Source of the DNA: Bacillota bacterium
GTDB taxonomy: Bacteria; Bacillota; Clostridia; Lachnospirales; Lachnospiraceae
Direction: 5' to 3'
NCBI GenBank assembly: GCA_023663285.1
Contig: JAMPHT010000001.1
Span: 62,001-126,000 of the forward strand
DNA length: 64,000 nucleotides
The notes under the pieces were generated by a model that saw only the letters and a list, made by a program, of their open reading frames with translations, made no database searches and had not been told where the DNA came from. The first letter of the stretch is position 1; every line of letters begins with the position of its first letter. This document shows positions 51,306 through 61,400 of the stretch, in pieces. The translations under genes and the position numbers were made by a program.

Positions 51306-51848
51306 ATGGCATCTTACGGATGGATGATCAATCTTACCGGAAAAACACTTCCGGTATACTCTGAAAATGGCAGCATCGGTCCTTCAAAAACTCAAATTGG
51401 CAAAATAACCAAAAATGAGTGCTTTGTTGACGGAAATGTTTCCGAAAATCCCTGGGAGGGAGACGGCAAACCTGTAATTTTTCTTAACACCAGTCATACT
51501 ATGACATGGGGCCTGCTCGCTAACAGCGAAAGCAATCTTGTAAATTTCTCCGACTATGCGTCTGACGGTACTTCCTGGGTTTCCGTTAATACACTGGAAC
51601 GAAAGGTTCAGTATGCCACTGAAGCTTATTATGCCGACGGATGTTTTTTCTGTGCCTTACCCGCCGGTTCACGGGTCTGGTTGACCAAAAACTGCGGCGC
51701 CGGTGAGAACCAAATGAACTACATCGCTGTAACAAGTGTACAGCCCGCTGGCGATAAAAAATATACCTTCGCCGGAAATGGCTTTATCGATTTGACCTAT
51801 GACTCCCGCTGGGTCAATGTAGGAAGCATTCTGTTAAGAAAAGTGTAA
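51306..51848 (+). CDS. Orphan 180-residue protein, unknown function
   Basis: 180 residues from ATG 51306, eight bases after AAGGAGG; the frame opens at 51210 without a site. No signal peptide, lipobox or membrane segment. The N-terminal half has LTGKTLPVYSENGS and IGKITKNECFVDG, which weakly recall an SH3-like segment of cell-wall-associated proteins. The C-terminal half is beta-rich with GSRVWLTKNCGAGENQM and TFAGNGFIDLTYDSRWV. Three cysteines lie in the second half. A lectin- or cell-wall-binding protein is a guess only. It is on the plus strand alone between minus-strand genes. Confidence 0.6.
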   Translation: MASYGWMINLTGKTLPVYSENGSIGPSKTQIGKITKNECFVDGNVSENPWEGDGKPVIFLNTSHTMTWGLLANSESNLVNFSDYASDGTSWVSVNTLERKVQYATEAYYADGCFFCALPAGSRVWLTKNCGAGENQMNYIAVTSVQPAGDKKYTFAGNGFIDLTYDSRWVNVGSILLRKV

Positions 51849-51865
51849 AGTATACCTGTCATGGC

Positions 51866-51903
51866 TGCCGCCTTAACACTGTTACCTGTTAAGGCGGCAA
51901 CCT
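51866..51903. terminator. Strong hairpin between convergent genes
   Basis: Perfect 13-bp stem TGCCGCCTTAACA/TGTTAAGGCGGCA (51866-51878 with 51887-51899), loop of 8. On the plus strand it is followed by ACCTTT. Probable terminator for the orphan gene and perhaps for the BlaR1-like gene read from the other side. Confidence 0.6.
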
Positions 51904-54522
51904 TTACTGCCCGGAATTTTCACTTATCATGATCTCGTCCACAGCAATTACTCTTCCCTTATACATTGAGAACTCGTACTGTATCTGCTGTTTCTGATCC
52001 TGATAGCTCCATATTTCCCATGTATCCCATGTGTAATCGCTTTCTATTTTCGTTAAAGTTTCTTCAACTACCTTTTCTAAATCCGAAAGAGACATTTCCA
52101 AAGCAAACCGCCCGTCCCGGCTTCCGCCCTCCTGAAGCGTGATCCTGGCCAGCTTATCTTGGCTGTCAAAATAACAATGATACTGGTTATACTTTGCTGC
52201 GAGGCATACCTCATACCCTTCACTGTATACGCGTTCATCAGATACTCGAAATGTGCGCATATCAGCACTGTTCAGAATCTGCTCAACCTCCTCTATGGAC
52301 ATACCAAACTCCAACTCGCTTAAAACTGTCAGATTGTTGCTTATAGAGTATTCTATTACCTGCACCGGAACGAAATCATCATTATATCGATGGGTTTGGG
52401 TCTCTAAGATATCTCCGTTCACTTGCGTTATTTTCTCCTTGTCACCCAGATCCAATCCAACAGCCAGCAAGCTGTTATCCTCTTTCAACACAAACGTGTT
52501 GTCTTTATAATCCGTTTCCCATCTTTCAAACTCCGAATACCGGCTTATGGAATCACCAAAGGCGATTCTGTCCGACCAAACCATTTTCACACCATCCATG
52601 ACCTTTACGGGAGTACGGACAAAATCATCCTCTGTCACAGTTGTTCCGCATTGTCCAAAGACATTAAATCCCCAGGTATATAATTCTCCCGACTCACTGA
52701 TGGCAGCGCCCGTAAACGTTCCTGTGGTAATATATTTACATCGCTCCAAGATCTTCATGGGCTTTGCTGCAAACATTTTTACCGGATTAGATATATCTTC
52801 TTCCAATTTCCAATAGTTGTCATTACTTTTGGGATAACTGATATTTGCATAAGTATGTGTTAAAGGAGCGTACTGTCCCCACCAGTAAGCGGTCTGATCA
52901 TTTTTAAGGGCAACGATGCATGCCCGTCCCGCTCTGGCATAAGCCACATCTGTCATCAAAAGGACCGGCTCTGTGACCTTTTGAAAATCATAATCTGAAT
53001 AAACCTGGGCTTCGCTTTCTTCTCCCAAAAGCACTTCCGCATGATTAGAACCGATACCATAGAGCTCTCCGCCTTCAGTCAAATAGATACAAAAATAATT
53101 ATTCCATGAAGCATCCACAGAAATTACATTTTCAGCGATCTTGACCGGCTCTTCATAGTATTCCTCGGAACCATAAGTACCAGTACCGAGCTGCCCGAAT
53201 TCATTCTCTCCGGCGCCCCAGAGCACACCGTTCTCATCTATATAATAATGATTTGAAAAGGTATAGCGGCTGGTAATATAGTAATCCTCCAGTGAAAAGC
53301 TTTCCCCTATTTGAAGCACATTCAAGTCCTCCACATAAAAAACCGGGAGTTTTTCCGTTTCCTCGCCAGTCAGCACATCTGTACCTGCATTTTCTTCATG
53401 GCCTTCATCGACTGATTCTTCTGATCCTTCTTCTGATTCTTCTGTTTTCACATTTTCCTCTGTATTGCTGTCCTCTGATTCTGTCGCAAACATCACAGAC
53501 AGCGCCACGATCACGATCACTACTACGCTTCCAATTCCCGGAAGAGTATATTTGTATTTCATGATATTCCTGATTCTTGACTTTACATTTCCCTCATCAA
53601 AACAAATCGGTGCAACAAATACTCTTTTCTTTCTTGAACCATTCTCCGCGGCAATATAAAGCAGCGCATAAGCATACTTCTTCCGATCCTCCCTGCTCAG
53701 AGTCCGGATGACCTCCTCATCACAGGCTTTTTCCAAATCACTTCCAAACAGGAAATAGGCGATCCAGACAAAGGGATTGAACCAGTGGATCAGACATATT
53801 ACGTATACAAGCATTTTGAACAGGCTGTCTTTCCTTTTGATATGCATCTTCTCATGGGCAATAACATAAGAAAGATCTTCAAATTCCATAGAAGTCGGCA
53901 GGTATATTTTGGAGCGGATCAAGCCAAAAACCATGGGAATATCAATATTTTCTGCCCACCAGATATTATCTTCATATAAAACGCTCAACCGTAATTTCCT
54001 TTTGAGCGCAAAATAGGAATAAATCATATGTCCGAAGAGGGTACTTAAGCCTGCCAGCCATATAACTTCTATCACACTCCCGGCCTCAAATTTTGCCGGG
54101 CTATTATCTCCCAGCTCACTCATTCCTGCAATATTTTGTTCCTTCGATTCCACAGGAGCCGCAGTAACAGTTCCTGTAGTGCTTTTATCAATAATGGCGG
54201 GCGCACCGACCATAATACTGTCAGCAATGCCCACATCAGAAATATCGAGCGGTTCAGCAATATTATTTCTTTCATCTGCCGCCGACCCAAATTCTGAAAT
54301 CATCCTCATTTGTTCCGGAATATCTGCATTGTTCCAAAATCCTACCGACAGGCTCATCTTCCAGGGAACAATGAAAAACAGAAATGTCATTGCCCAAAGT
54401 CCAAGAATATATTTATGACCGATCCGCAATCTCTTCATCAAGAACCGAATAAGCAGGATAACAAGAATGATAATGATTCCGCGCAGGCTCATTTTGATAA
54501 GTACACTCATTAAAGCATCCAT
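51904..54522 (-). CDS. BlaR1-type membrane metallopeptidase fused to RCC1-like propeller
   Basis: 872 residues. The first 350 match the M56 (BlaR1/MecR1) membrane peptidase: about five hydrophobic segments, LPTSMEFEDLSYV, zinc motif AHEKMHIKRKD (His223, Glu224, His227) and the downstream EKACDEEV. An acidic linker (EESEEGSEESVDEGHEE) follows the last membrane segment. In place of the penicillin-binding sensor there are at least four RCC1-like blades (IDENGVLWGAGENEFGQLGTG-type, TEGGELYGIG, ESGELYTWGFNVFGQCG, KEDNSLLAVG). A further 150-residue domain ends the protein. By analogy an outside ligand on the propeller activates the peptidase, which removes the BlaI-type repressor encoded 21 bases upstream. 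The ligand is unknown. Confidence 0.82.
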   Translation of the reverse strand: MDALMSVLIKMSLRGIIIILVILLIRFLMKRLRIGHKYILGLWAMTFLFFIVPWKMSLSVGFWNNADIPEQMRMISEFGSAADERNNIAEPLDISDVGIADSIMVGAPAIIDKSTTGTVTAAPVESKEQNIAGMSELGDNSPAKFEAGSVIEVIWLAGLSTLFGHMIYSYFALKRKLRLSVLYEDNIWWAENIDIPMVFGLIRSKIYLPTSMEFEDLSYVIAHEKMHIKRKDSLFKMLVYVICLIHWFNPFVWIAYFLFGSDLEKACDEEVIRTLSREDRKKYAYALLYIAAENGSRKKRVFVAPICFDEGNVKSRIRNIMKYKYTLPGIGSVVVIVIVALSVMFATESEDSNTEENVKTEESEEGSEESVDEGHEENAGTDVLTGEETEKLPVFYVEDLNVLQIGESFSLEDYYITSRYTFSNHYYIDENGVLWGAGENEFGQLGTGTYGSEEYYEEPVKIAENVISVDASWNNYFCIYLTEGGELYGIGSNHAEVLLGEESEAQVYSDYDFQKVTEPVLLMTDVAYARAGRACIVALKNDQTAYWWGQYAPLTHTYANISYPKSNDNYWKLEEDISNPVKMFAAKPMKILERCKYITTGTFTGAAISESGELYTWGFNVFGQCGTTVTEDDFVRTPVKVMDGVKMVWSDRIAFGDSISRYSEFERWETDYKDNTFVLKEDNSLLAVGLDLGDKEKITQVNGDILETQTHRYNDDFVPVQVIEYSISNNLTVLSELEFGMSIEEVEQILNSADMRTFRVSDERVYSEGYEVCLAAKYNQYHCYFDSQDKLARITLQEGGSRDGRFALEMSLSDLEKVVEETLTKIESDYTWDTWEIWSYQDQKQQIQYEFSMYKGRVIAVDEIMISENSGQ

Positions 54523-54543
54523 GATTTTTCCTCCATCACCCTC

Positions 54544-54897
54544 TTAGTTTTCCTCGATAATTCGTTTCAGTTCTTCTATCTCTTCTCTGGAAAGCTTTTT
54601 TTGAGAGACAAAAGCCGCAACAAAATCAGGAAGAGAGCCGCCAAAAGTCCCTTCTACAAATTCTTCGCTCTGTTTTGCCTGAAACAACTGTTTGGAAACC
54701 AACGACGATACTACGCCTTTTTCATTTTTAAAGATACCTTTTTCGCATAATCTCTTTAAAACCGTATAAGTGGTGGTTCGCTTCCAGTTCAACTCTTTCA
54801 GACTTAAAGATGCCAGCTCTCCCGAAGGAATCGGCTCATTCCTCCAAATAAGCTCCGCAAATTTCATTTCAATTTCTCCCAATTTATATACCGTCAT
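54544..54897 (-). CDS. blaI: BlaI/MecI-family transcriptional repressor
   Basis: 117 residues from ATG 54897 (AGGAGCGTATT upstream; the frame opens at 54918). The winged helix shows GEIEMKFAELIWRNEP at the start and RTTTYTVLKRLCEKGIF, the BlaI recognition region, near residue 40. The wing is followed by the dimerisation helices EEFVEGTFGGSLPDFVAAFVSQKKLS. It precedes the BlaR1-like gene and would repress the pair through TACA...TGTA dyads in its promoter. No beta-lactamase or penicillin-binding protein is adjacent, so the regulated response is open. Confidence 0.88.
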   Translation of the reverse strand: MTVYKLGEIEMKFAELIWRNEPIPSGELASLSLKELNWKRTTTYTVLKRLCEKGIFKNEKGVVSSLVSKQLFQAKQSEEFVEGTFGGSLPDFVAAFVSQKKLSREEIEELKRIIEEN

Positions 54898-54917
54898 AAT
54901 ACGCTCCTGTCTATGCA

Positions 54918-54951
54918 ATGTAGAATTTACATTATGAGTTTACATCATGTA
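54918..54951. promoter_or_regulatory. Two BlaI-type operator dyads
   Basis: ATGTA-GAATT-TACAT (54918-54932) and TACAT-C-ATGTA (54941-54951). The second lies in the spacer and next to the -10 of the blaI promoter, the first just after it, the usual layout for BlaI autoregulation. Confidence 0.65.
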
Positions 54952-54965
54952 GACACATTCGTCAA
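54937..54965 (-). promoter_or_regulatory. Promoter of the blaI-like operon
   Basis: Minus strand TTGACG (54965-54960), 17 bases, TAAACT (54942-54937), overlapped by the operator dyads. The -35 is five of six, the -10 four of six. Confidence 0.55.
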
Positions 54966-54982
54966 GATTATTGTTAATATAG

Positions 54983-55084
54983 TTTTCGCGAAAATTCTGT
55001 TGTCATAAAAAAGCCGACGTTGTCCGTTTGCGATATTTGTTTTGCAAACTCGTTATTTCATACGGAAATTCCACAGGAATTTCC
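54983..55084. other. Gene-free stretch with several dyads
   Basis: Contains the perfect palindrome TTTTCGCGAAAA (54983-54994), a GTTTGC/GCAAAC stem (55026-55049) and GGAAATTCC-ACA-GGAATTTCC (55064-55084). No coding potential is seen. They lie between the divergent blaI promoter and the end of the Rhs/immunity transcript. Confidence 0.5.
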
Positions 55085-55098
55085 TATTCAACAAAGAA

Positions 55099-55134
55099 AG
55101 ACAGTTTCCAAGGTACAATCCCCGGAAACTGTCT
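55099..55134 (-). terminator. Terminator of the Rhs/immunity transcript
   Basis: An 11-bp perfect stem AGACAGTTTCC/GGAAACTGTCT (55099-55109 with 55124-55134) followed on the minus strand by TTCTTTG, about 40 bases after the immunity gene stop. The U tract is interrupted. Confidence 0.55.
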
Positions 55135-55175
55135 CTTACAGCATGGCTGCTGAATGAATCATCAGAAAACAAATT

Positions 55176-55490
55176 TTAAAATATCTCAGCTACTCTTCCA
55201 TGGTCATTCTGCAAGTACACTACCCTCTTCTCCCTATCTGAAATGGCAAGTGTCTCATATGCATCTGGAAAACGCTTTTTCGTTTCGACCGAAATCACCT
55301 CCACATGCCACACTGGCTCTTTAGTCAAAAGAGATTCCTTATCATATGTTATTGTTTCTTCATTTATTTCATACGGTTTCCCTTTTTTGTGAATAAAACT
55401 TTCTACAATTTTTAAAATGTCCTCCTTCTTTAAATTTGTTTTGAAATTCACCTTGTCATATCCTATAAACTGCTTCTCCATCTCTGGCAT
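55176..55490 (-). CDS. Probable immunity protein for the Rhs toxin
   Basis: 104-residue acidic/basic soluble protein, ATG 55490 after AGGAGGTAGGTAG, only eight bases past the stop of the Rhs gene. It has a mixed alpha/beta look (KKEDILKIVESFIHKKGKPYEI, PVWHVEVISVETKK, REKRVVYLQNDHGRV) and no membrane segment. I do not recognise a family from sequence. The assignment rests on the standard order in polymorphic toxin loci: large Rhs protein, toxin tip, small cognate immunity gene. Confidence 0.6.
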   Translation of the reverse strand: MPEMEKQFIGYDKVNFKTNLKKEDILKIVESFIHKKGKPYEINEETITYDKESLLTKEPVWHVEVISVETKKRFPDAYETLAISDREKRVVYLQNDHGRVAEIF

Positions 55491-55498
55491 AAATCTAC

Positions 55499-58400
55499 CT
55501 ACCTCCTCAGATTCAATATATAATTCTGGCTCATTTTTAACTCCGCAGCATTGAATAAACTACTATTCTCCACTATTCTTCCATAGACATACTCCTCTCT
55601 GGCCAGCCTGTCCAATCCCATATAGCTTTCTTGGCCTATTTTCAGATATTGCTCTGCATGATATCCTTCATGATACAGGTCCAACACGCCGGGCTTCTTC
55701 TTGATATAAATAATTCCCTTTGAATAATCAAATCCGGCAACTCTGGAGTCCTGTAAAACCCGACCCTTTTTGTCTATAATAACCTTGATTCCCCTTTCCC
55801 GCATTCTTTTTTTATAATCTCTTATCTGTTTTGTTGTGGCAATGCGCTCCCCGGTGCTGAAATAGTCATTAGAGATCTTACGATCATCCATCGTATCAAC
55901 GCTTGTCCCAACACCCTTGCTGTATCTTCCCTGAATACCTCTTTTCAGCGCATCGGCAACCTTGCCCAGTCCAAAGAAGCTGACACTGGAAAATCCTTCC
56001 ACGACGCCGCCCAGCAGGACTTCCTTGCAAAAGCCTGCAAGACTGAAGCCGTCTTTTTTGCTCCGAACCGGCTGCATCTGGTTGGCAACTGCACCATACA
56101 GGTATCCGCGGGCTGCGCTGTAGCCAAGCCCCAGACCGGACAGACCGGAACTGCCGCAGCCGCTTCCGGGATCTTTCCCATAGGTGTACGGTGAGAGAAC
56201 GCCTAAGGCTATTGCACCGGCGATCCCCATATCCCGTCCTGTATTTGTGTCCTTCTGCCACATACTCCCCAGCGCATCGGAAATGTAATTGATCCCGGAG
56301 ATTGCCATGCCGCTTCCGGTGCCTCTCAGGAATGAGCTTCCTCCGCTCTTCAGCGGATCGTTCCCATAGATCAAGCCTCCGACTGCATTTGTCAACCCGC
56401 TGGTGATACTCTTGCGGGGATTGATCTCTCCGGTGGTGATCCACTGCTCCAGCGCTTCCCCGACCGTGCCTGTCACAAAGTCCGAAGCCAGAACCAGCGG
56501 GATACCTACGCCACTGCTTACCAATGCCATTCTGGTGCCGCCGGTAAGTCCTCCGTTCACACCTTTTCCCAACGCCTGCCGCCAGTTTATTTCCCCGCCG
56601 TCCATTAGCTGAGATACCACGGATTCCCCAAAGTTAAAGAGAAAACTGGTAGCAAAAGCGCCGCCAAAGACGACTAATCCATGAAGGAACTCGCCGGTGG
56701 CGTCCTCGTAGTTCACAGGGTCGTTGTTACAATAGCAATATCTGTTCAGTCCGTGTTTCACGGGATCCATGGACAGCATCCTGCCGCTTGCGCTGTCATA
56801 GAACCTTGCCTGTGCAAAGTACTTTCCAATCACGGGATCCAGGGTATAGCTGGTAAAGCGCAGGCTCTCCGCCAGCCCGGAAGCCGCCTCCCCTCCCGGT
56901 CTCAAGTCGCCCCATATGCTCCGCTCCGCGTATTGCAGCAGGTTTCCCCGGTCATCTGCAGCAAACAGGGGACTACCATATATATCAGGTTGGAAGTATA
57001 CCTTTTCCGGTACACCTGTCGGTGCGCCCGACACTTTTCGGTTCAGCAATTCGTAGCTTTTTCCGAAGATACTGCGGGTGTCGGCTGCGCCTGTCTCATA
57101 AGACATCAGATCGTTACCTGCCGCCCCCAGGAAGTCAGGCACATATTGTATCTCCCGTGTGCTCCGGTTCTCTCCGGCGCCCAGCTTGCGTATATTTCCC
57201 ACACGCATCCGCAGGGCGTTGTAGATATATGCCGTCTCTTCGCCGCTCTCCAGATTTTCTCCGGATGCCAGCATACCGGCAGTGTCATAGACATATCTGC
57301 GTATCGGACTGCCTCCCCTGCTCTCTTCCGTCAGGTTACCGCGCCTGTCATACGCAAAGGTATACTCTGCTCCGTCCTCTGTCATGGCGATCAGCTGATT
57401 CAGCTGATTGTACTGATATACCGCCTTCTGCAGACCGTTGACGCTCTTCGATATCCGATTGCCCAGAGCATCATAAGTGTATGTTTCCTCATTCTGCCCG
57501 CTCCCATAGGATACGAGCCTTCCTGCCGCATCATAGCCATATGACGCATTTCCGATGAATTCCGCCATACTGCCCGTGCGCTCGGAGCTCGTGATCCGCC
57601 CCATGGCATCATAGGCAAAGGTCTCTCTCATGGAGACGTTGTCGCCCAGGCTGTGATCCACCTTTACAGGCTGCCCGTTTGCATTGTAAGTGCAGACAGA
57701 AGCGCTTCCCGGCTGCGCTATGGAAAGCAGGTTTCCCGCGCCGTCATAGGTATACTGTACTGCCTGGCCTTCACCGTCCGTCACCTTCACAAGGCGATTA
57801 TTCCTGTCATACGCATAGACCGCTGTGGTGCCGTCAGGGTAGGTGATGCCCGTCCGATTGCCTGCCGCATCATAGGCAAACCCGGTCTCCCGCCCATTGT
57901 GGTCAGTCACCTTCACCAGTCTGCCCAGGATGTCCCGCTCCATGGCTGCGGTACCGTTCCAGTCCTGCATCTCCACCAACTCACCGCGCCGATTGTAGCG
58001 GAAAGCTGCTGTCCTGCCGTCGCTGTAAGTGATAGCTGTCGGTCGATCATTCAGGTCATAACGTACCGTGGTCTCCTGTCCCTCTTCATCTGTAAAGGAT
58101 ACCATGTTGTCATTCCCATCGTAATCATACACCTTTTCATCCAGAATAGGAAGAATTTCTTTTATCATCCGCCCCTTTTTGTCATATTGATAAAGGGTGG
58201 CGCAGATCGGCTCTCCGGGCGCATCCATACATTCCTTTATCTGATTGTTCATAGCGTCATATTCATAGCGGACTATGTTGCCCAGAGCATCCTCCGTACC
58301 GGAAAGATTTCCGCAGGCGTCATAGGTATATCTGGTGACCGCCCCTTCCGCATCCTGCACCGTCTCGATCCGGCCGTCCATGGTGTAAGTGAATATCATC

Positions 58401-61400
58401 GTATTCCCCATGGCATTCGTCAGAGAGGTGACCTGTCCTATACGATCATAAGTATAGGTCACTGTATTTCCCAGAGCGTCTGTCTCTGTCAGCACCTGAC
58501 CAAGTTCATTATAAGTATAGGCCGTATGATTTCCTTCCGCATCTGTAATGTCAGTAATATTACCGCCGGGAGAATATTCATACTTTGTGGTATTACCGTT
58601 AGCATCCGTCTGCGATACCAGATGTCCCACACTGTCATAGCCGAAAGCGAGACTGTGACCCAGGGCATCCGACATCTCCGTAAGCCGTCCCATGACATCA
58701 TATCGATATTCCGTCTCCGCCCCTTCCATATCCGTGACGCTCAACACCTTTCCGGTATTGGAATAGGTCAGAGTCATGGTACCGTCACCCTGTCCGGTCA
58801 CACTGAGCAGGCGATCGTTGGCATCATAGGTGTAATGCCAGCTGTTACCGTTGGCATCTGTATATGAGATTCTGTTGCCTGCCGCATCATAAGCATAAAT
58901 ACTGGAATTGCCCATTTCATCCGTCACGCCGATAAGACGGTTCAAGCTGTCATAGGTATAGGTTTTCTCTCCTCCGATGGGGTTGATCTCTTTGACTCGA
59001 TTGCCATTACCATCATAGGCATACCGCGTCGTACCGCCTCTTGCATCCGTGACGCACACAAGATATCCCCTGTCGTCAAATTCATAGGATGTACTGTTGC
59101 CCGCCGGGTCTGTGCTCATAGTCAGGCGGTTATCAGCGTCATAGGCATATGTATAAACATGATTTTCTGCATCCGTGATTTGTATGCAGTTACCATTCCT
59201 GTCATAAGCATAGGCTGTCTTTCCGCCATTAGGCGCAGTTTCCTCAGCAAGCCTGCCCATGCTGTCGTAGACATAGCCGGTCTGTCTGCCTTCCTTATCG
59301 ACGGACTGAATCCGGTTCCCATCACCGTCATACCCAGCCTGCTCTGTATAACCATCCACATCCAACACGGAGATCACCCTGTCAAGTCCATCATAGGTAA
59401 ATGTAGTCATTCCTTCCGCAGTCGCAATAGATACCAGCCTGTTTTCCCTGTCATATCCATAGGTCGTGACCACGCCGTCCTCATCCGTCATTGTAAGGAT
59501 ATTCCCCGCCTCGTCATAGGTATAGCTGACGCTGTGACCCAAGGCATCCGTTTTACTTATGACACGTCCCGCCCGGTCATAGGCAACAGTCCTCTGATGA
59601 GACAGTGGATCCGTCACCGCGGTTATCGCTCCCATATTATTGTATGTGTAGCTTACAGTCCCGCCGACTGCATCCTTTACCTGCGTCAGACGATTGTTCG
59701 CATCAAAGTAAAAGTGCGTCACGCCGCCGTTTTTGTCTTTTGCGGATATCTTATTTCCAAGGGCATCATAGGTATATTCCATCCGATAGCCCATGGGATC
59801 CGTTTCCGTGAGAAGATTTCCCCTTGCGTCATAAGTAAAGCGGTACTCTTTCCCCAGGAAATCCGTGGCAAGCACCACCTGCCCCATTGAGTTGTACTCC
59901 AGCCTCTGGCTGTTACCCATTCTGTCTGTGATACCGGTACATCTTCCGTTACTATCGTATGCAAAGACCTGACTGCCGTCGGCATCCACGATCTTGAGCA
60001 GTTCCCCGGCAGCCGAATATTCGTAAGTCGTGGTCCTTCCTGTAGGCGTAGTATAGGAAGTAAGCCGGCCAATGGCATCATGGACATACAGATAATGGTT
60101 TTCTTCAGGATCCTGCACCTCGCATAAATGCCCATTTTCGTCATAAGCATACTGCCACTCGCTGCCTTCCTTGCCTGTAAAGCTTGTCAAATTGTCCTGA
60201 CCGTCATAGACATAGGTGCAGATATTACCCCTTTCATCCTGAACGGAGATCAGATTGTTTCTTTCATCATATATGTAACAGCTTTCCGTGCCGTCGCGAT
60301 TTATGATTCTTTCCGGCAGATTTCGCCCATTATAGAAAATCTGTTCCGTCGTCAGATCCGGATGAATGACAAGGTTCATGCGGCCTGCATCGTCATATTC
60401 CATCCGGGTCTTATTTCCAAGGGCGTCGATCTGCTCCACCATCTGCCCCCGCTCATTATAACCGCTGCGGATACTGCTCCCTGCCTGTTCTATCTCGGTG
60501 ACATTACCCGTCTCGCTATAATAGTAATTCTTTACGTTCCCTTCTTCGTCCGTAAAGCTTGTACAGCCGTCAGAGTAGGAGACAGTACTGGTACCCCTGT
60601 CCGCCATGGTTTGGGACATGACCCTGCCCAAGCCGTCATAGCAATTTTCCAGATAGATTTTGCCGGAAAAGTCTCCAATCCTTGCAAGCCTTCCGTTCTC
60701 ATCATACTCAAAGGTCATTTGCTTACCAACGGGATTCGTTACGGAAATCAGCTGTTCCCCTTCATAGGCGAGCGTAACTGTATTTCCTAAGGCATCTTCC
60801 GCTCTCACCAGATATCCGTCGGCATAGACCAGGGTAATACATCCCCCGTGCCGTCCCAAGATCCGCACAGTGCCTTCCAACTTATCCGTCTCAAATCGAC
60901 AGACAGGCAAACCGTTCTCCCATATTCCAACGAGCTGCAGCTCGCTGTCAAAGCAATACCCGGCGCCGTCCAGATCCCGAATAGTAATATCGCCGTTTTC
61001 ACCTATTTCCAGCCGATAATCTGCCCCGCTGCTTTCATCCGACGCAAGAGAGTTTTTCCCCTCTTCCCTGCGGAAGGCTGTTACCTCATCATAAGGGGTG
61101 CTGAAATAATAATACTGTGCATCACAATACAACAGGTAATTGAGAGCGTGCGTCCACCCTTTACCCATGGAAGTCTCTTGCCTGTTCCGCTGTGCGTCAT
61201 ACATCAGCGTGAACTGCAGAGCATCTCTTCCATAGTCCTCCAAAAACGTACAGCTCCACAAAAAAGATCCTGTGATCGCATTCACCGGGTCCAGCCCCGT
61301 ATAAGCTAATCTTCCGTCAGGATAAGAAACGTGCTTTTTTGCAGATGGCATACCGTTCCGCTTGCTTGTCTTTGTGGTGATTGTCTGAAGCTCACTGTAC

